A stretch of 27,996 bases of DNA from an uncultured Clostridia bacterium (GTDB lineage: Bacteria; Bacillota; Clostridia; Lachnospirales; Bianqueaceae): assembly GCA_937892735.1 (NCBI GenBank), contig CALBGL010000028.1, forward strand, positions 1 to 27,996, given 5' to 3'. The translations under genes were made by a program, and so were the position numbers. The notes beneath the pieces are model-generated. The model saw only the letters and a list, made by a program, of their open reading frames with translations. It ran no database searches and was not told the DNA's origin. Within the stretch, counting starts at the first letter, position 1. The number at the start of each line of letters is the position of its first letter. This document shows positions 8,335 through 16,437 of the stretch, in pieces.

Positions 8335-10590
8335 ATGGAAGAATTGACATTTCCTACGGAAGAGGTTGAAAAAGATTATCATATATTGATTGAGAAAATC
8401 CGCCTGTACCATCCCACCACAGACCTGTCCATGGTCGCGAAGGCATATCAGGTGGCGTCAGACGCTCATAATGGCCAGCTGCGTCAATCGGGAGAGCCGT
8501 ATATTATCCATCCGCTTAAGGTGGCGATCATTCTGGCGGATCTGGAGTTGGATCTGGAGACGATCGAGGCAGGCTTGCTGCATGATGTTGTGGAAGATAC
8601 CAAAGTATCCAAGGAAGATATTGTACAGCAGTTTGGCGCGGAAGTGGCGGCGCTGGTGGATGGGGTCACGAAGCTGAAGACCTTGACTTATACAACGAGT
8701 AAAGAGGAGATTCAGGCTGAGAATTATCGTAAGATGTTTATGGCGATGGCTAAAGATATTCGAGTGATTCTGATTAAACTGGCGGATCGGCTGCATAATC
8801 TGCAGACATTGGAGTATAAAAGTAAGGAGAAGCAGCTGGAAAAGGCGCGGGAGACTCTGGATATTTATGCTCCCATTGCGAATCGGCTGGGTATTTCTAA
8901 GATCAAGGTGGATCTAGAAGATCTGTCTCTGAAGTATCTGGAGCCGGAGGCGTATCATAATCTGACACAGCAGATCAGTCATAAGCGAGAAGAGAGGGAG
9001 CAGATTATTCAGGAAATCTGCAATGAGCTGAAAGAAAAGCTTCATCAGGGCGGAATCGAAGCGGTTGTTGAGGGGCGGCCCAAACATTTTTTCAGCATCT
9101 ATAAGAAGATGATCAATAAGCATAAGACGCTGGATCAGATTTATGATTTGTTTGCGGTACGAGCGATTGTAGATTCAGTGAAGGATTGTTATGGTGCACT
9201 GGGAATCATTCACGACATGTATACGCCAGTTCCGGGCCGGTTTAAGGACTATATTGCGATGCCCAAGTCGAATATGTATCAATCTCTGCATACGACGTTA
9301 ATCGGTCCTTCGGGAGAACCTTTTGAAGTGCAGATCCGAACCTGGGAAATGCATAGAACGGCACAGTATGGTATCGCGGCCCATTGGAAGTATAAAGAAG
9401 ATATGAATGGAGTCAGCAGCAAGCATTCTCAGGAAGAGAAGATGGCGTGGCTGCAGAAGATTTTGGAATGGCAGCAGAACTTGTCAGATAATCGCGAGTT
9501 TATGAATGTCCTGAAGCAGGATCTGGATGTTTTTCAGGATTCTGTGTTTGTTTTTTCACCGAAGGGTGATGTGATTGAGCTGCCGGCGGGATCGACTCCG
9601 ATCGATTTTGCCTATCAGATTCATAGTGCTGTCGGGAATAAGATGGTGGGCGCCCGTGTTGACGGTCGTCTGGTCACTTTGGATTATAAGGTCAAGAATG
9701 GAGAGCGGATCGAGATCATCACCTCTCAAAATTCGAAAGGACCCAGTAGAGATTGGCTGAATATTGTCAAGACGACGCAGGCTAAGAACAAGATCAGTCA
9801 GTGGTTTAAGAAGGAGTTTAAACAAGAAAATATTGCCAGAGGCAAAGAGCTGATCGAGAAATATGCGAAGAGCAAAGGCTTGACGCTGTCTGAAATGATG
9901 AAGCCGGAGTGGATGCATATTGTTCAGAAAAAGTATGGATTCATGGATTGGGATTCCGTTCTGGCGGCGGTAGGTCACGGCGGCATAAAGGAAGGGCAGG
10001 TTGTCAACCGGCTGTATGAAGAGTACCGCAAAGAACATCTGGCATCCATGACGGATGAGGATATTCTGCGTCTTGTTCCGGAGAAAGAGGAACAAGCTAT
10101 CGAAGATCGAGCGCGGCATAATTCGCGGAAGGGAAGCGCAATTATCGTGAAGGGACTGCATGATCTGGCGGTTCGATTTTCAAAATGCTGTAATCCGGTG
10201 CCGGGAGATGAAATCGTAGGGTATATTACTCGCGGCAGAGGCGTTTCGATTCATCGTACAGATTGTATCAATATTATGATGCTGCCGGAGGAAGAGCGGA
10301 AGCGTCTGATTGAGGCGGAATGGGAGGTTTCCACTACAGAGGGCCTTACATTCCAGAGTTCTATTCAGGTAGAGACTGAGGAGCGCCCGGGTATTTTGGC
10401 AGAAATCACATCCATTATCAATAAAGAGGGATTGACGATTCTGTATCTGGATGCGCGGGTGAATAAAGATCATTTGACAGATACGTTCAATATTACATTA
10501 GAGATTTCTTCCAGAGATCAGTTGGATCAGCTGAGTAATAAGTTAATGCGGATACAGGGTGTACACGAGATCGTTCGTACATCCAAATAA
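8335..10590 (+). CDS. rel: Bifunctional (p)ppGpp synthetase/hydrolase Rel
   Basis: This 751-residue enzyme makes and degrades the alarmone (p)ppGpp in response to amino-acid starvation sensed on the ribosome. Domain order is the long RSH type. The HD hydrolase is intact, with HDVVEDT at 83-89. The synthetase domain contains GRPKHFFSIYKKM near 243-255 and YQSLHTT near 320. The TGS domain starts at VFVFSPKGDVIELPAGSTP near 405. The C-terminal ACT domain contains ERPGILAEI. Both catalytic centres are conserved, so it should be bifunctional, as is usual for the main Rel of Firmicutes. The start ATG follows GGTGGGAG at a good distance. It leads a cluster with dtd, an MBL hydrolase and hemZ. Confidence 0.97.
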   Translation: MEELTFPTEEVEKDYHILIEKIRLYHPTTDLSMVAKAYQVASDAHNGQLRQSGEPYIIHPLKVAIILADLELDLETIEAGLLHDVVEDTKVSKEDIVQQFGAEVAALVDGVTKLKTLTYTTSKEEIQAENYRKMFMAMAKDIRVILIKLADRLHNLQTLEYKSKEKQLEKARETLDIYAPIANRLGISKIKVDLEDLSLKYLEPEAYHNLTQQISHKREEREQIIQEICNELKEKLHQGGIEAVVEGRPKHFFSIYKKMINKHKTLDQIYDLFAVRAIVDSVKDCYGALGIIHDMYTPVPGRFKDYIAMPKSNMYQSLHTTLIGPSGEPFEVQIRTWEMHRTAQYGIAAHWKYKEDMNGVSSKHSQEEKMAWLQKILEWQQNLSDNREFMNVLKQDLDVFQDSVFVFSPKGDVIELPAGSTPIDFAYQIHSAVGNKMVGARVDGRLVTLDYKVKNGERIEIITSQNSKGPSRDWLNIVKTTQAKNKISQWFKKEFKQENIARGKELIEKYAKSKGLTLSEMMKPEWMHIVQKKYGFMDWDSVLAAVGHGGIKEGQVVNRLYEEYRKEHLASMTDEDILRLVPEKEEQAIEDRARHNSRKGSAIIVKGLHDLAVRFSKCCNPVPGDEIVGYITRGRGVSIHRTDCINIMMLPEEERKRLIEAEWEVSTTEGLTFQSSIQVETEERPGILAEITSIINKEGLTILYLDARVNKDHLTDTFNITLEISSRDQLDQLSNKLMRIQGVHEIVRTSK

Positions 10591-10600
10591 AAGCGAACAG

Positions 10601-10627
10601 GCGGCGTTCCGGAGGAGGAAACGCCGC
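10601..10627 (+). other. Hairpin between rel and dtd
   Basis: GCGGCGTT (10601-10608) pairs perfectly with AACGCCGC (10620-10627). The 11-base loop carries GGAGGAGG, a strong Shine-Dalgarno-like sequence that is too far from the dtd start to serve it. Only TCTTGATT follows, so it would be a poor terminator; partial attenuation or RNA stabilisation is possible. Confidence 0.4.
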
Positions 10628-10650
10628 TCTTGATTCATGGAGGGCAAAAT

Positions 10651-11100
10651 ATGAGGGCAGTGGTGCAGAGAGTAGAAGAGGCTAAACTATGGGCAGACGG
10701 GCAGTTTATTACCCAGATTGGACCGGGACTTGCAGTCTATGTAGGGTTTGGACCCGGGGATGATGTAGAAGCGATGCGGTATATTCTGGAAAAAGTACGT
10801 CATCTGCGGATATTCGAAGATGAGAATGGAAAACTGAATCGTTCCGTTGAGGATACGAAGGGGGAAGTATTATGGATTCCTAATTTTACTTTATATGGGG
10901 ATTGCCGTCATGGACGGCGTCCGGGATATTCTGCCGGCGCGTCAGTAGAAGCGGCGAGGACTATGTTTGCGCATTTCTGTGATCTGGCGTCGCGGGAGAC
11001 AAAGAATAGTCGTTTCGGCGTTTTCCAGGCGGATATGCGGATCCATCAGAATTGCTGTGGTCCGGTAACTTTATTATTAGACAGTCAGAAGGTGTTTTGA
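10651..11100 (+). CDS. dtd: D-aminoacyl-tRNA deacylase (DTD family) with altered signatures
   Basis: DTD removes D-amino acids wrongly attached to tRNA. The 149-residue length, the N-terminus MRAVVQRV, the GRRPGYSAGA segment and FQADMR...GPVTLLLDS all match the family. The two signature motifs differ from the textbook form. The canonical SQFTL is PNFTL here (77-81), and the canonical NxGPVT is CCGPVT (135-140). The Gly-Pro of the second motif and the Thr of the first are kept. The start is ATG 10651, six bases after GGAGGG at 10639-10644; an upstream in-frame TTG at 10630 is less well placed. Position just after rel is the usual one in Firmicutes. Substrate range may differ from classical DTD, but that is inference. 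Confidence 0.9.
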   Translation: MRAVVQRVEEAKLWADGQFITQIGPGLAVYVGFGPGDDVEAMRYILEKVRHLRIFEDENGKLNRSVEDTKGEVLWIPNFTLYGDCRHGRRPGYSAGASVEAARTMFAHFCDLASRETKNSRFGVFQADMRIHQNCCGPVTLLLDSQKVF

Positions 11101-11117
11101 AAGGCAGAGGGCATAGG

Positions 11118-11742
11118 ATGAAACTACAAGTCATTTCAGTGGGGATTTATCAGACTAACTGTTATCTGGTTGAAGAAGAGGGGCTGTGCATTGCGGTGGA
11201 TCCAGGGGATGGGGAAGGAGCCATTCTGGGGTACTTGAAGGAAAAGAAAAAACGGGTGAACGCTGTCATCATTACGCATGGGCACATGGATCATTTTGCG
11301 GATGCCGCGGAGCTGGCGGAGTATTTTCAAGTCCCTATTTATTTTCCGAAAGAAGAATGCGCCTATCTTGCTTCGGCGGAAGCAAGACGAGGCCCATATG
11401 ATGAACGAATCGTGCATAGGTTTGAAAGAAGGAGAGAAACTTCATTTTGGAAGCCTTTGTTTTCGCGTGATGATTTTGAGCGGCCACAGCAAGGCGGGAA
11501 TGTGTCTGTACGAGGAAAACCAGAAAATACTTTTTGCAGGAGATCAACTGTTTGCGGGCAGTATTGGCAGAACGGATTTGTATCGGGGGAGTGGGACGGA
11601 TCTCGTTTGTGGAATTCGGCAAAAGCTTCTCTGTCTGCCGGAGGACACAGTGGTGCTGCCGGGGCATGGACCGCAAACGACTATTGGCGCGGAGAAACGG
11701 TCGAATCCGTTTCTTTCGGAGGATGTTCTATGGAATCTGTAA
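11118..11742 (+). pseudogene. Metallo-beta-lactamase-fold hydrolase (GloB/YcbL-like), interrupted by one frameshift
   Basis: The gene reads correctly in one frame from ATG 11118 to about 11380 and then in the +1 frame to the stop at 11742. The first part has the zinc-binding THGHMDH motif (His54, His56, Asp58, His59). The second part has LSGH, FAGDQLFAGSIGRTD and LPGHGPQTTIG, which supply the remaining ligands of the glyoxalase II-like family. The switch lies near 11376-11395. Removing one A from the pair at 11384-11385 would restore a continuous protein of about 207 residues, the normal family length. Both halves keep conserved motifs, so any mutation is recent, or this is an assembly error. 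The unshifted frame stays open into hemZ and would give a nonsense linker. The stop overlaps the hemZ start by 13 bases. Confidence 0.82.
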
Positions 11743-13178
11743 AGGCGTTCTACCTGATGGGAGAGGGATTCCGGGAAAGTAGGCTGTATGAGATGAGGAT
11801 GCTTTGCCGGGAATTTTTTCCGGGAGCGGAAATCCGTCAGGAACCCTGCGATTGGAATATAATCTGGAAAGACGAAATGTGGACGTTGACGGAGAAGAAT
11901 GGTAAAATACTCCGGACAAGGGCTGCTGAAAAGACGGATGTTTTTGGAGATCTTGGCGGAGATCTGGAGAAGAACCGGGAGAAAGTCGGGCTGTATTTAT
12001 TATTGAAGGAACAGACAGGAAAAGAGATCCCATGGGGCATCCTGACCGGAGTACGTCCTACGAAAATGGTCTATGAGGGGTTAGAGCGCGGTCTTACCGC
12101 GGAAGAAATCAAAAAAACGTTGGAGACCGGATTTCTGCTTCGGAGGGATAAGGCCAATTTGGCAGTGGAAGTGGCGCAGCGGGAGAAAAATCTTTTGCAG
12201 GATCATCAGGGTACGGATTTGGATCTGTACGTGGGAATTCCCTTTTGCCCATCCCGTTGCGCGTACTGTTCCTTTGTCTCCTATGATTTTCATACGCTGG
12301 GAGATATCATGGACCGCTATACAGAGGCTTTAATAAGAGAGATTCGATCTTGCGGACGGATGCGGGGCGAACGAAGACTGCGCAGTTTTTATATGGGAGG
12401 AGGAACTCCTACGGCGCTCACGCCGGATCAGCTGGAACGAGTCCTGTATGCAGTGCAGGAGGCCTTTGGCTTTGAGAATATGACGGAGGTGACCGTGGAA
12501 GCGGGTCGGCCGGATACGATAGACAAGGCGCATCTTCAAGTGCTGCAGCAGTATGGAATTGGCCGAATCTCCGTCAACCCGCAGACGATGAATCAGGAAA
12601 CGTTGGAGAGAATCGGACGGAGGCACACGGCGGAGGATACGCGGAGAGCTTTTATGCTGGCGCGTGAAATGGGGTTTGACAATATCAATATGGATTTCAT
12701 TGTCGGATTGCCAGGCGAAGGTCTGCGTGAGGTGACCTATTCCATGAAGGAAGTAGAGAAACTGTGTCCAGACAGTCTGACGGTGCATACATTGGCGGTA
12801 AAGCGTTCCTCACGGCTGCGGGAGGAAGGGCAGGCAGAAGAGGTTCTGGGGCAAACAGAGACAGAGGCAATGATCCGATGCTGCGCGCAGACAGCAGTTC
12901 AGCTGGGTATGCATCCTTACTATCTGTATCGTCAGAAGAATATGGCCGGCAATTTTGAAAATGTAGGGTATAGTCTGCCGTATAAAGAGTGCTTGTATAA
13001 TATCGAGATTATGGAAGAACGTCAGAGTATTCTGGCCATGGGAGCAGGAGCGGTGAGTAAGTTTTATGAGCCGGAGAGGAACCGGCTCGAACGAATTCCC
13101 AATGTAAAGAATGTGGAAGAGTATATTCGACGTGTGGATGAGATGGTGGAGCGAAAAGAAAGGAGGTTTGGAATATGA
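11730..13178 (+). CDS. hemZ: Radical SAM coproporphyrinogen dehydrogenase HemZ
   Basis: This 482-residue protein belongs to the HemZ branch of oxygen-independent coproporphyrinogen III oxidase-like radical SAM enzymes. The iron-sulfur cluster motif CPSRCAYC gives Cys173, Cys177 and Cys180 (CxxxCxxC). It is followed by the family pattern FYMGGGTPTAL and a VEAGRPDT segment. The first 165 residues form the N-terminal region characteristic of HemZ and include GILTGVRPTK. The start is ATG 11730, seven bases after GGAGG at 11718-11722; an open frame runs further upstream only because of the frameshift in the preceding gene. Whether it acts in haem synthesis in this organism cannot be told, as no other haem genes are in view. 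The end overlaps the next start as ATGA. Confidence 0.93.
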   Translation: MESVKAFYLMGEGFRESRLYEMRMLCREFFPGAEIRQEPCDWNIIWKDEMWTLTEKNGKILRTRAAEKTDVFGDLGGDLEKNREKVGLYLLLKEQTGKEIPWGILTGVRPTKMVYEGLERGLTAEEIKKTLETGFLLRRDKANLAVEVAQREKNLLQDHQGTDLDLYVGIPFCPSRCAYCSFVSYDFHTLGDIMDRYTEALIREIRSCGRMRGERRLRSFYMGGGTPTALTPDQLERVLYAVQEAFGFENMTEVTVEAGRPDTIDKAHLQVLQQYGIGRISVNPQTMNQETLERIGRRHTAEDTRRAFMLAREMGFDNINMDFIVGLPGEGLREVTYSMKEVEKLCPDSLTVHTLAVKRSSRLREEGQAEEVLGQTETEAMIRCCAQTAVQLGMHPYYLYRQKNMAGNFENVGYSLPYKECLYNIEIMEERQSILAMGAGAVSKFYEPERNRLERIPNVKNVEEYIRRVDEMVERKERRFGI

Positions 13179-14059
13179 CGAGACAAGAAGCGAGCGGACA
13201 GATTGGCCAGAGAGAATTTTCGGTGGGAGAGATCCTGCGTCTTTCCGCGGATCTGTTTTTTGAGAATATTGGAAAATGGCTTCTTCTGTGTATGATCGTA
13301 TATTTTCCAACTAGTTTTATAGTACAGTATGTGGCTTTGCAGCTTCCTGCAGATGAAGTATACAATACGCTGATACAAGGAGACTTGTATGCGATCACAC
13401 AGTTCGATTGGACGCCCTATCTGATGTATTATGGAATCCAGATGGGAATGAGCCTGATCTGGCTGTTGACGAATCTGGCTGCCGCGATTTATGCGGATCG
13501 GTGGTTGCAAGCGGACAGGGCAGCATATCGATTTGGCGAGATGATGAAGGCGGCTGTGCGGCGTTGGCCTGCCGGTATGTTGGCGGCGGTGTTGCTGTTT
13601 TTGCTGATTCTGGTTCTGATCACGATGAGCATGTTTGTTGGGTATTCCGTATTGCCCCTATTGATGATTTTGATGGTATTTGTTCTGCTGATTCTGGTCG
13701 CGTTGTACTATACCGCGTTATCGGCCACGGCGATCCGACAGAAAACGGGACCCGCTGCGTATCGTTACGCCAGTATGGTGATTCGCAGAAAGATCGGAAA
13801 GACCATTGGACTGACACTGCTTTTGATGGTGATACAGATGGGGCTCAGCTATTTGTTAGAGATGTTCACATCCTCTTTTGGAGTTTTGGCTTCCAACCCG
13901 ATTTTGCTTTGTTTAGTTTCCGCGTTGGTCAATGTAATTGCGAGTCTGTCTACGGTGTTTCTTTCTCTGGGGATTACCATTTATTTTATCAACCAGGAAC
14001 AAATTGGTCCGATGGCGGCAAGACCTCAAAATTCTTGGGAGTTGCCCGGCGGATTTTGA
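13175..14059 (+). CDS. Integral membrane protein of unknown function, about six helices
   Basis: This 294-residue protein has a polar N-terminus and about six hydrophobic segments near residues 34-56, 86-112, 132-157, 158-184, 210-232 and 243-270. The repeated pattern of a short amphipathic stretch before long helices resembles the membrane domain found on some glycerophosphodiesterases and related DUF families, but I cannot assign it firmly and see no catalytic motif. AAGGAGG lies nine to ten bases before ATG 13175, and the start overlaps the hemZ stop by four bases (ATGA), so it is translationally coupled to hemZ. Codon use resembles its neighbours. Confidence 0.85.
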   Translation: MTRQEASGQIGQREFSVGEILRLSADLFFENIGKWLLLCMIVYFPTSFIVQYVALQLPADEVYNTLIQGDLYAITQFDWTPYLMYYGIQMGMSLIWLLTNLAAAIYADRWLQADRAAYRFGEMMKAAVRRWPAGMLAAVLLFLLILVLITMSMFVGYSVLPLLMILMVFVLLILVALYYTALSATAIRQKTGPAAYRYASMVIRRKIGKTIGLTLLLMVIQMGLSYLLEMFTSSFGVLASNPILLCLVSALVNVIASLSTVFLSLGITIYFINQEQIGPMAARPQNSWELPGGF

Positions 14060-14065
14060 GATCAG

Positions 14066-14094
14066 GTATAAAAACCTCCGTGATGCGCATACTG
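14066..14094 (+). promoter_or_regulatory. Probable forespore (sigma-G/F type) promoter of the spore-protein gene
   Basis: GTATA at 14066-14070 and CATACTG at 14088-14094 are 17 bases apart. This fits the forespore pattern known from Bacillus and Clostridium (GHATR, then CATWMTA) at all but the last base of the -10. Initiation would fall near 14100-14102. The promoter sits just before, and partly inside, the hairpin at 14071-14114. Confidence 0.6.
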
Positions 14095-14114
14095 CTGAGA
14101 GAAACGGAGGTTTT
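14071..14114 (+). other. Inverted repeat masking the spore-protein ribosome binding site
   Basis: AAAACCTCCGT (14071-14081) pairs perfectly with ACGGAGGTTTT (14104-14114) around a 22-base loop. The right arm contains CGGAGG, the ribosome binding site of the gene starting at 14118. RNA reading through from hemZ would hide that site and, with a partial T tract, might also terminate. RNA started by the promoter in the repeat would lack the left arm. Confidence 0.7.
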
Positions 14115-14117
14115 ATT

Positions 14118-14339
14118 ATGAAAGAGAAACGAAAAAATGGGCTGCCGCGCTGGGAGGAGATTCCGGAAAGCGAACGTATGAAGTATGAGATCGCGAAGGA
14201 ACTGGGCCTTTTGGATACGGTTCGTGAAAAAGGATGGAAGGGTCTGAGTTCTAAGGATACAGGGCGAATTGGCGGAATGTTGGCTGGACGACAAAAACAA
14301 AAGAAAGAAAATTTGGTGAAACCGGAAGAAGAAAAATAA
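14118..14339 (+). CDS. Small acid-soluble spore protein, alpha/beta type (clostridial variant)
   Basis: This 73-residue, highly charged protein carries the two halves of the alpha/beta SASP pattern. MKYEIAKELGL (about 21-31) matches the first conserved helix. GWKGLSSKDTGRIGGML (about 38-54) matches the variant second motif seen in clostridial minor SASPs, in place of the RANGSVGGEITK of classic ones. Such proteins coat and protect DNA in the dormant spore. The C-terminus is rich in Lys and Glu. ATG 14118 is seven bases after CGGAGG at 14105-14110. A forespore-type promoter directly upstream supports the call independently. Classic SASPs have a germination protease site; I do not see a confident one. 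It is separately controlled from the hemZ genes upstream. Confidence 0.82.
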   Translation: MKEKRKNGLPRWEEIPESERMKYEIAKELGLLDTVREKGWKGLSSKDTGRIGGMLAGRQKQKKENLVKPEEEK

Positions 14340-14374
14340 AAAACAAGATTTTCCTAAAAAACAAAAGAAAAACC

Positions 14375-14404
14375 TTGACTTGCAGGCATGGTGTGCGATA
14401 TAAT
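14375..14404 (+). promoter_or_regulatory. Vegetative promoter of the tig operon
   Basis: TTGACT at 14375-14380 and a perfect TATAAT at 14399-14404 are 18 bases apart. The leader of about 65 bases contains a small hairpin at 14434-14454 (CATGC...GCATG) before the GAGGAGG ribosome binding site. Confidence 0.82.
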
Positions 14405-14473
14405 CTTGTAATGTGAACGCAAGTATAGAATAACCATGCCGCAAAAGGCTGCATGTTGAGGAGGAAGTATTGA

Positions 14474-15757
14474 ATGAGCAACACACTGGAAAAGCTGGAA
14501 CACAATATGGTGAAGATTTCCATGGAAATTCCGACAGAGGATTTTGACAAGGCCTGCGATAGAGCATATCAGAAGGAAAAAAACCGGATTACACTGCCTG
14601 GCTTTCGTAAGGGGAAGGCCCCGCGTAAGATGATTGAGCGTTTCTATGGTAAGGAGATCTTCTTTGAGGACGCTTTGAATGATATTTTGCCGGATGTATA
14701 TATGAATGCGGTGAAGGAGCTGGAGTTGGATGTTGTGAGCCGTCCCCAGATCGATGTGGATAAGATGGAGGCAGGATCTCCCGTGGTTGTTACCGCGACA
14801 GTTGCCGTGAAGCCGGAAGTGACGCTGGGCGAGTATAAAGGCGTCGTGGCTGAGAAGGAGACAGTGGCTGTAACAGAGGACGATGTAGAAGAGGAACTGA
14901 AGAAGTCTGCTGAGAAAAATGCTCGTTTGGTGGATGTTACGGATCGTCCGGCAGAAATGGGCGATGAGGTCATCATTGACTTCGACGGTTATGTAGATGG
15001 CAAGCCCTTTGAAGGAGGCAAGAGTGAGGATTATCATTTGACTTTAGGATCCCATTCTTTTGTAGATACTTTTGAGGATCAGATTGTTGGGAAGAACGCG
15101 GAAGAAGCTTTTGATGTAACAGTGACCTTCCCGGAGAACTATCACAAGGATCTGGCAGGAAAAGAGGCGGTATTCAAGGTAGTTCTGAAGAAGATTCAGA
15201 AGAAGGAACTGCCGGAGTTGGATGATGATTACGCAAAGGATTATTCCGAATTTGACACGCTGGCGGAGTATAAGGAAGATCTGCATAAGAAATTGCTGGA
15301 GACTAAGCAGAAAGAGGCGGATGATCATCGGGCGCGCGCCGTATTGGATGCAGTGATCGCAGGGGCTCAGATGGATATTCCGGAAGCCATGGTGGAAGAT
15401 CGCGTAGATAGTATGATCCAGAATTTCTCGAATAACCTTCGTTATCAGGGAATTAACATGGATCAGTATATGCAGATGACAGGCAGCAACATGGCTTCAC
15501 TGCGTGCCAGTGTGCGTCAGGACGCCGAGAAGAGCATCAAGGAAGCGTTGGTGCTTGAGGCTGTTGTGAAGGCAGAGAATCTGGAAGTGACCGATGAGGA
15601 TTTTGATGCTGAGGTACAGAAATTGGCGGATCTATATAAGATAGAGGCCGACAAGCTGAAGGAAAATATTTCCGATTCCGAAAAGGAAGGCATGCTGGAG
15701 GAGATGAAGTCCAAGAAGGCTGTAGAATGGCTTGTTGCTAACGCAAAAGAGGCATAA
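14474..15757 (+). CDS. tig: Trigger factor (ribosome-bound chaperone and prolyl isomerase)
   Basis: Trigger factor binds the ribosomal exit tunnel and shields new chains. The 427-residue protein has the ribosome-binding signature GFRKGKAP at 43-50, a central FKBP-type prolyl isomerase domain starting near residue 155 with GDEVIIDFDGYVDGKPFEGG, and a long helical C-terminal arm region. Length and order are standard. The start ATG follows GAGGAGG with good spacing. It leads the proteostasis block tig-clpP-clpX-lonA-engB, from its own promoter. Confidence 0.97.
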   Translation: MSNTLEKLEHNMVKISMEIPTEDFDKACDRAYQKEKNRITLPGFRKGKAPRKMIERFYGKEIFFEDALNDILPDVYMNAVKELELDVVSRPQIDVDKMEAGSPVVVTATVAVKPEVTLGEYKGVVAEKETVAVTEDDVEEELKKSAEKNARLVDVTDRPAEMGDEVIIDFDGYVDGKPFEGGKSEDYHLTLGSHSFVDTFEDQIVGKNAEEAFDVTVTFPENYHKDLAGKEAVFKVVLKKIQKKELPELDDDYAKDYSEFDTLAEYKEDLHKKLLETKQKEADDHRARAVLDAVIAGAQMDIPEAMVEDRVDSMIQNFSNNLRYQGINMDQYMQMTGSNMASLRASVRQDAEKSIKEALVLEAVVKAENLEVTDEDFDAEVQKLADLYKIEADKLKENISDSEKEGMLEEMKSKKAVEWLVANAKEA

Positions 15758-15768
15758 ATAGTATGAGT

Positions 15769-15796
15769 TGGACTGAGCGTAAGCGCGCCCAGTCCA
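15769..15796 (+). other. Hairpin between tig and clpP
   Basis: TGGACTG (15769-15775) pairs with CAGTCCA (15790-15796), with an inner GCG/CGC helix. No T tract follows, so it is not a standard terminator. It could stabilise or mark a processing point between the tig and clpP messages. Confidence 0.45.
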
Positions 15797-15823
15797 TTCC
15801 TTATAGAGAGGGAGGTTATGAAA

Positions 15824-16423
15824 ATGAATGAAGTGAAGAACATGGTTTCTATTCCGTATGTAATTGAGCAGACGAGCCGGGGAGAGCGCAGTTATGATAT
15901 CTATTCCCGCCTGCTCCAGGATCGTATTATTTTCCTGTCTGATGAAGTCAATGATACAACGGCGAGCCTGGTGATCGCGCAGCTGCTGTTCTTGGATTCC
16001 GTAGATAAGGAGAAAGATATCTCCTTCTATATCAATAGCCCAGGCGGATCGATTTCCGCGGGTCTGGCGATTTATGATACGATGAATATGGTACACGCGG
16101 ATGTGGCGACGTTCTGTATTGGTATGGCAGCTAGTATGGGAGCCTTCCTGTTAGCCGGCGGCACGAAGGGAAAGCGTTTTATTCTGCCAAATGCGGAAGT
16201 GATGATCCATCAACCACTGGGGGGTACGCAAGGGCAGGCATCGGATATTAAGATTCAGGCAGAGCATATGATGAAAACAAAAGAAAAAATGAACCGGCTC
16301 CTGAGCGAAAATACAGGGAAGGATCTGGCGACTATTGAGCGAGATACGGAGCGGGACAATTGGATGAGCGCAGAGGAGGCCGTCGCTTACGGCTTGGTGG
16401 ATCAGATTGTATCCAAACAATAA
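15824..16423 (+). CDS. clpP: ATP-dependent Clp protease proteolytic subunit
   Basis: ClpP forms the barrel-shaped peptidase that degrades proteins fed by ClpX. The 199-residue chain has the serine protease triad Ser104 (GMAASMGA), His129 (MIHQPLGG) and Asp178 (ERDNWMS); spacings of 25 and 49 residues match E. coli ClpP. The start is ATG 15824, eight bases after GGGAGG at 15810-15815; the in-frame ATG 15818 is only two bases from it. It directly precedes clpX, 14 bases away, so the protease and its unfoldase are made together. Confidence 0.97.
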   Translation: MNEVKNMVSIPYVIEQTSRGERSYDIYSRLLQDRIIFLSDEVNDTTASLVIAQLLFLDSVDKEKDISFYINSPGGSISAGLAIYDTMNMVHADVATFCIGMAASMGAFLLAGGTKGKRFILPNAEVMIHQPLGGTQGQASDIKIQAEHMMKTKEKMNRLLSENTGKDLATIERDTERDNWMSAEEAVAYGLVDQIVSKQ

Positions 16424-16437
16424 ATTGAGGTGAAGAT

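Noticed and set aside
9556..10161. A 201-codon minus-strand ORF inside rel
   Set aside because: It is antisense to conserved TGS and helical regions of Rel and shows no domain pattern or start signals.
11052..13178. A genuine 708-residue MBL-HemZ fusion protein
   Set aside because: The middle of the frame lacks the conserved second half of the MBL fold, which is present in the +1 frame, and HemZ has its own ribosome binding site and ATG at 11730.
13408..14121. A 237-codon plus-strand ORF overlapping the membrane protein gene
   Set aside because: It is an out-of-frame shadow of the membrane protein, has no family resemblance and no ribosome binding site.
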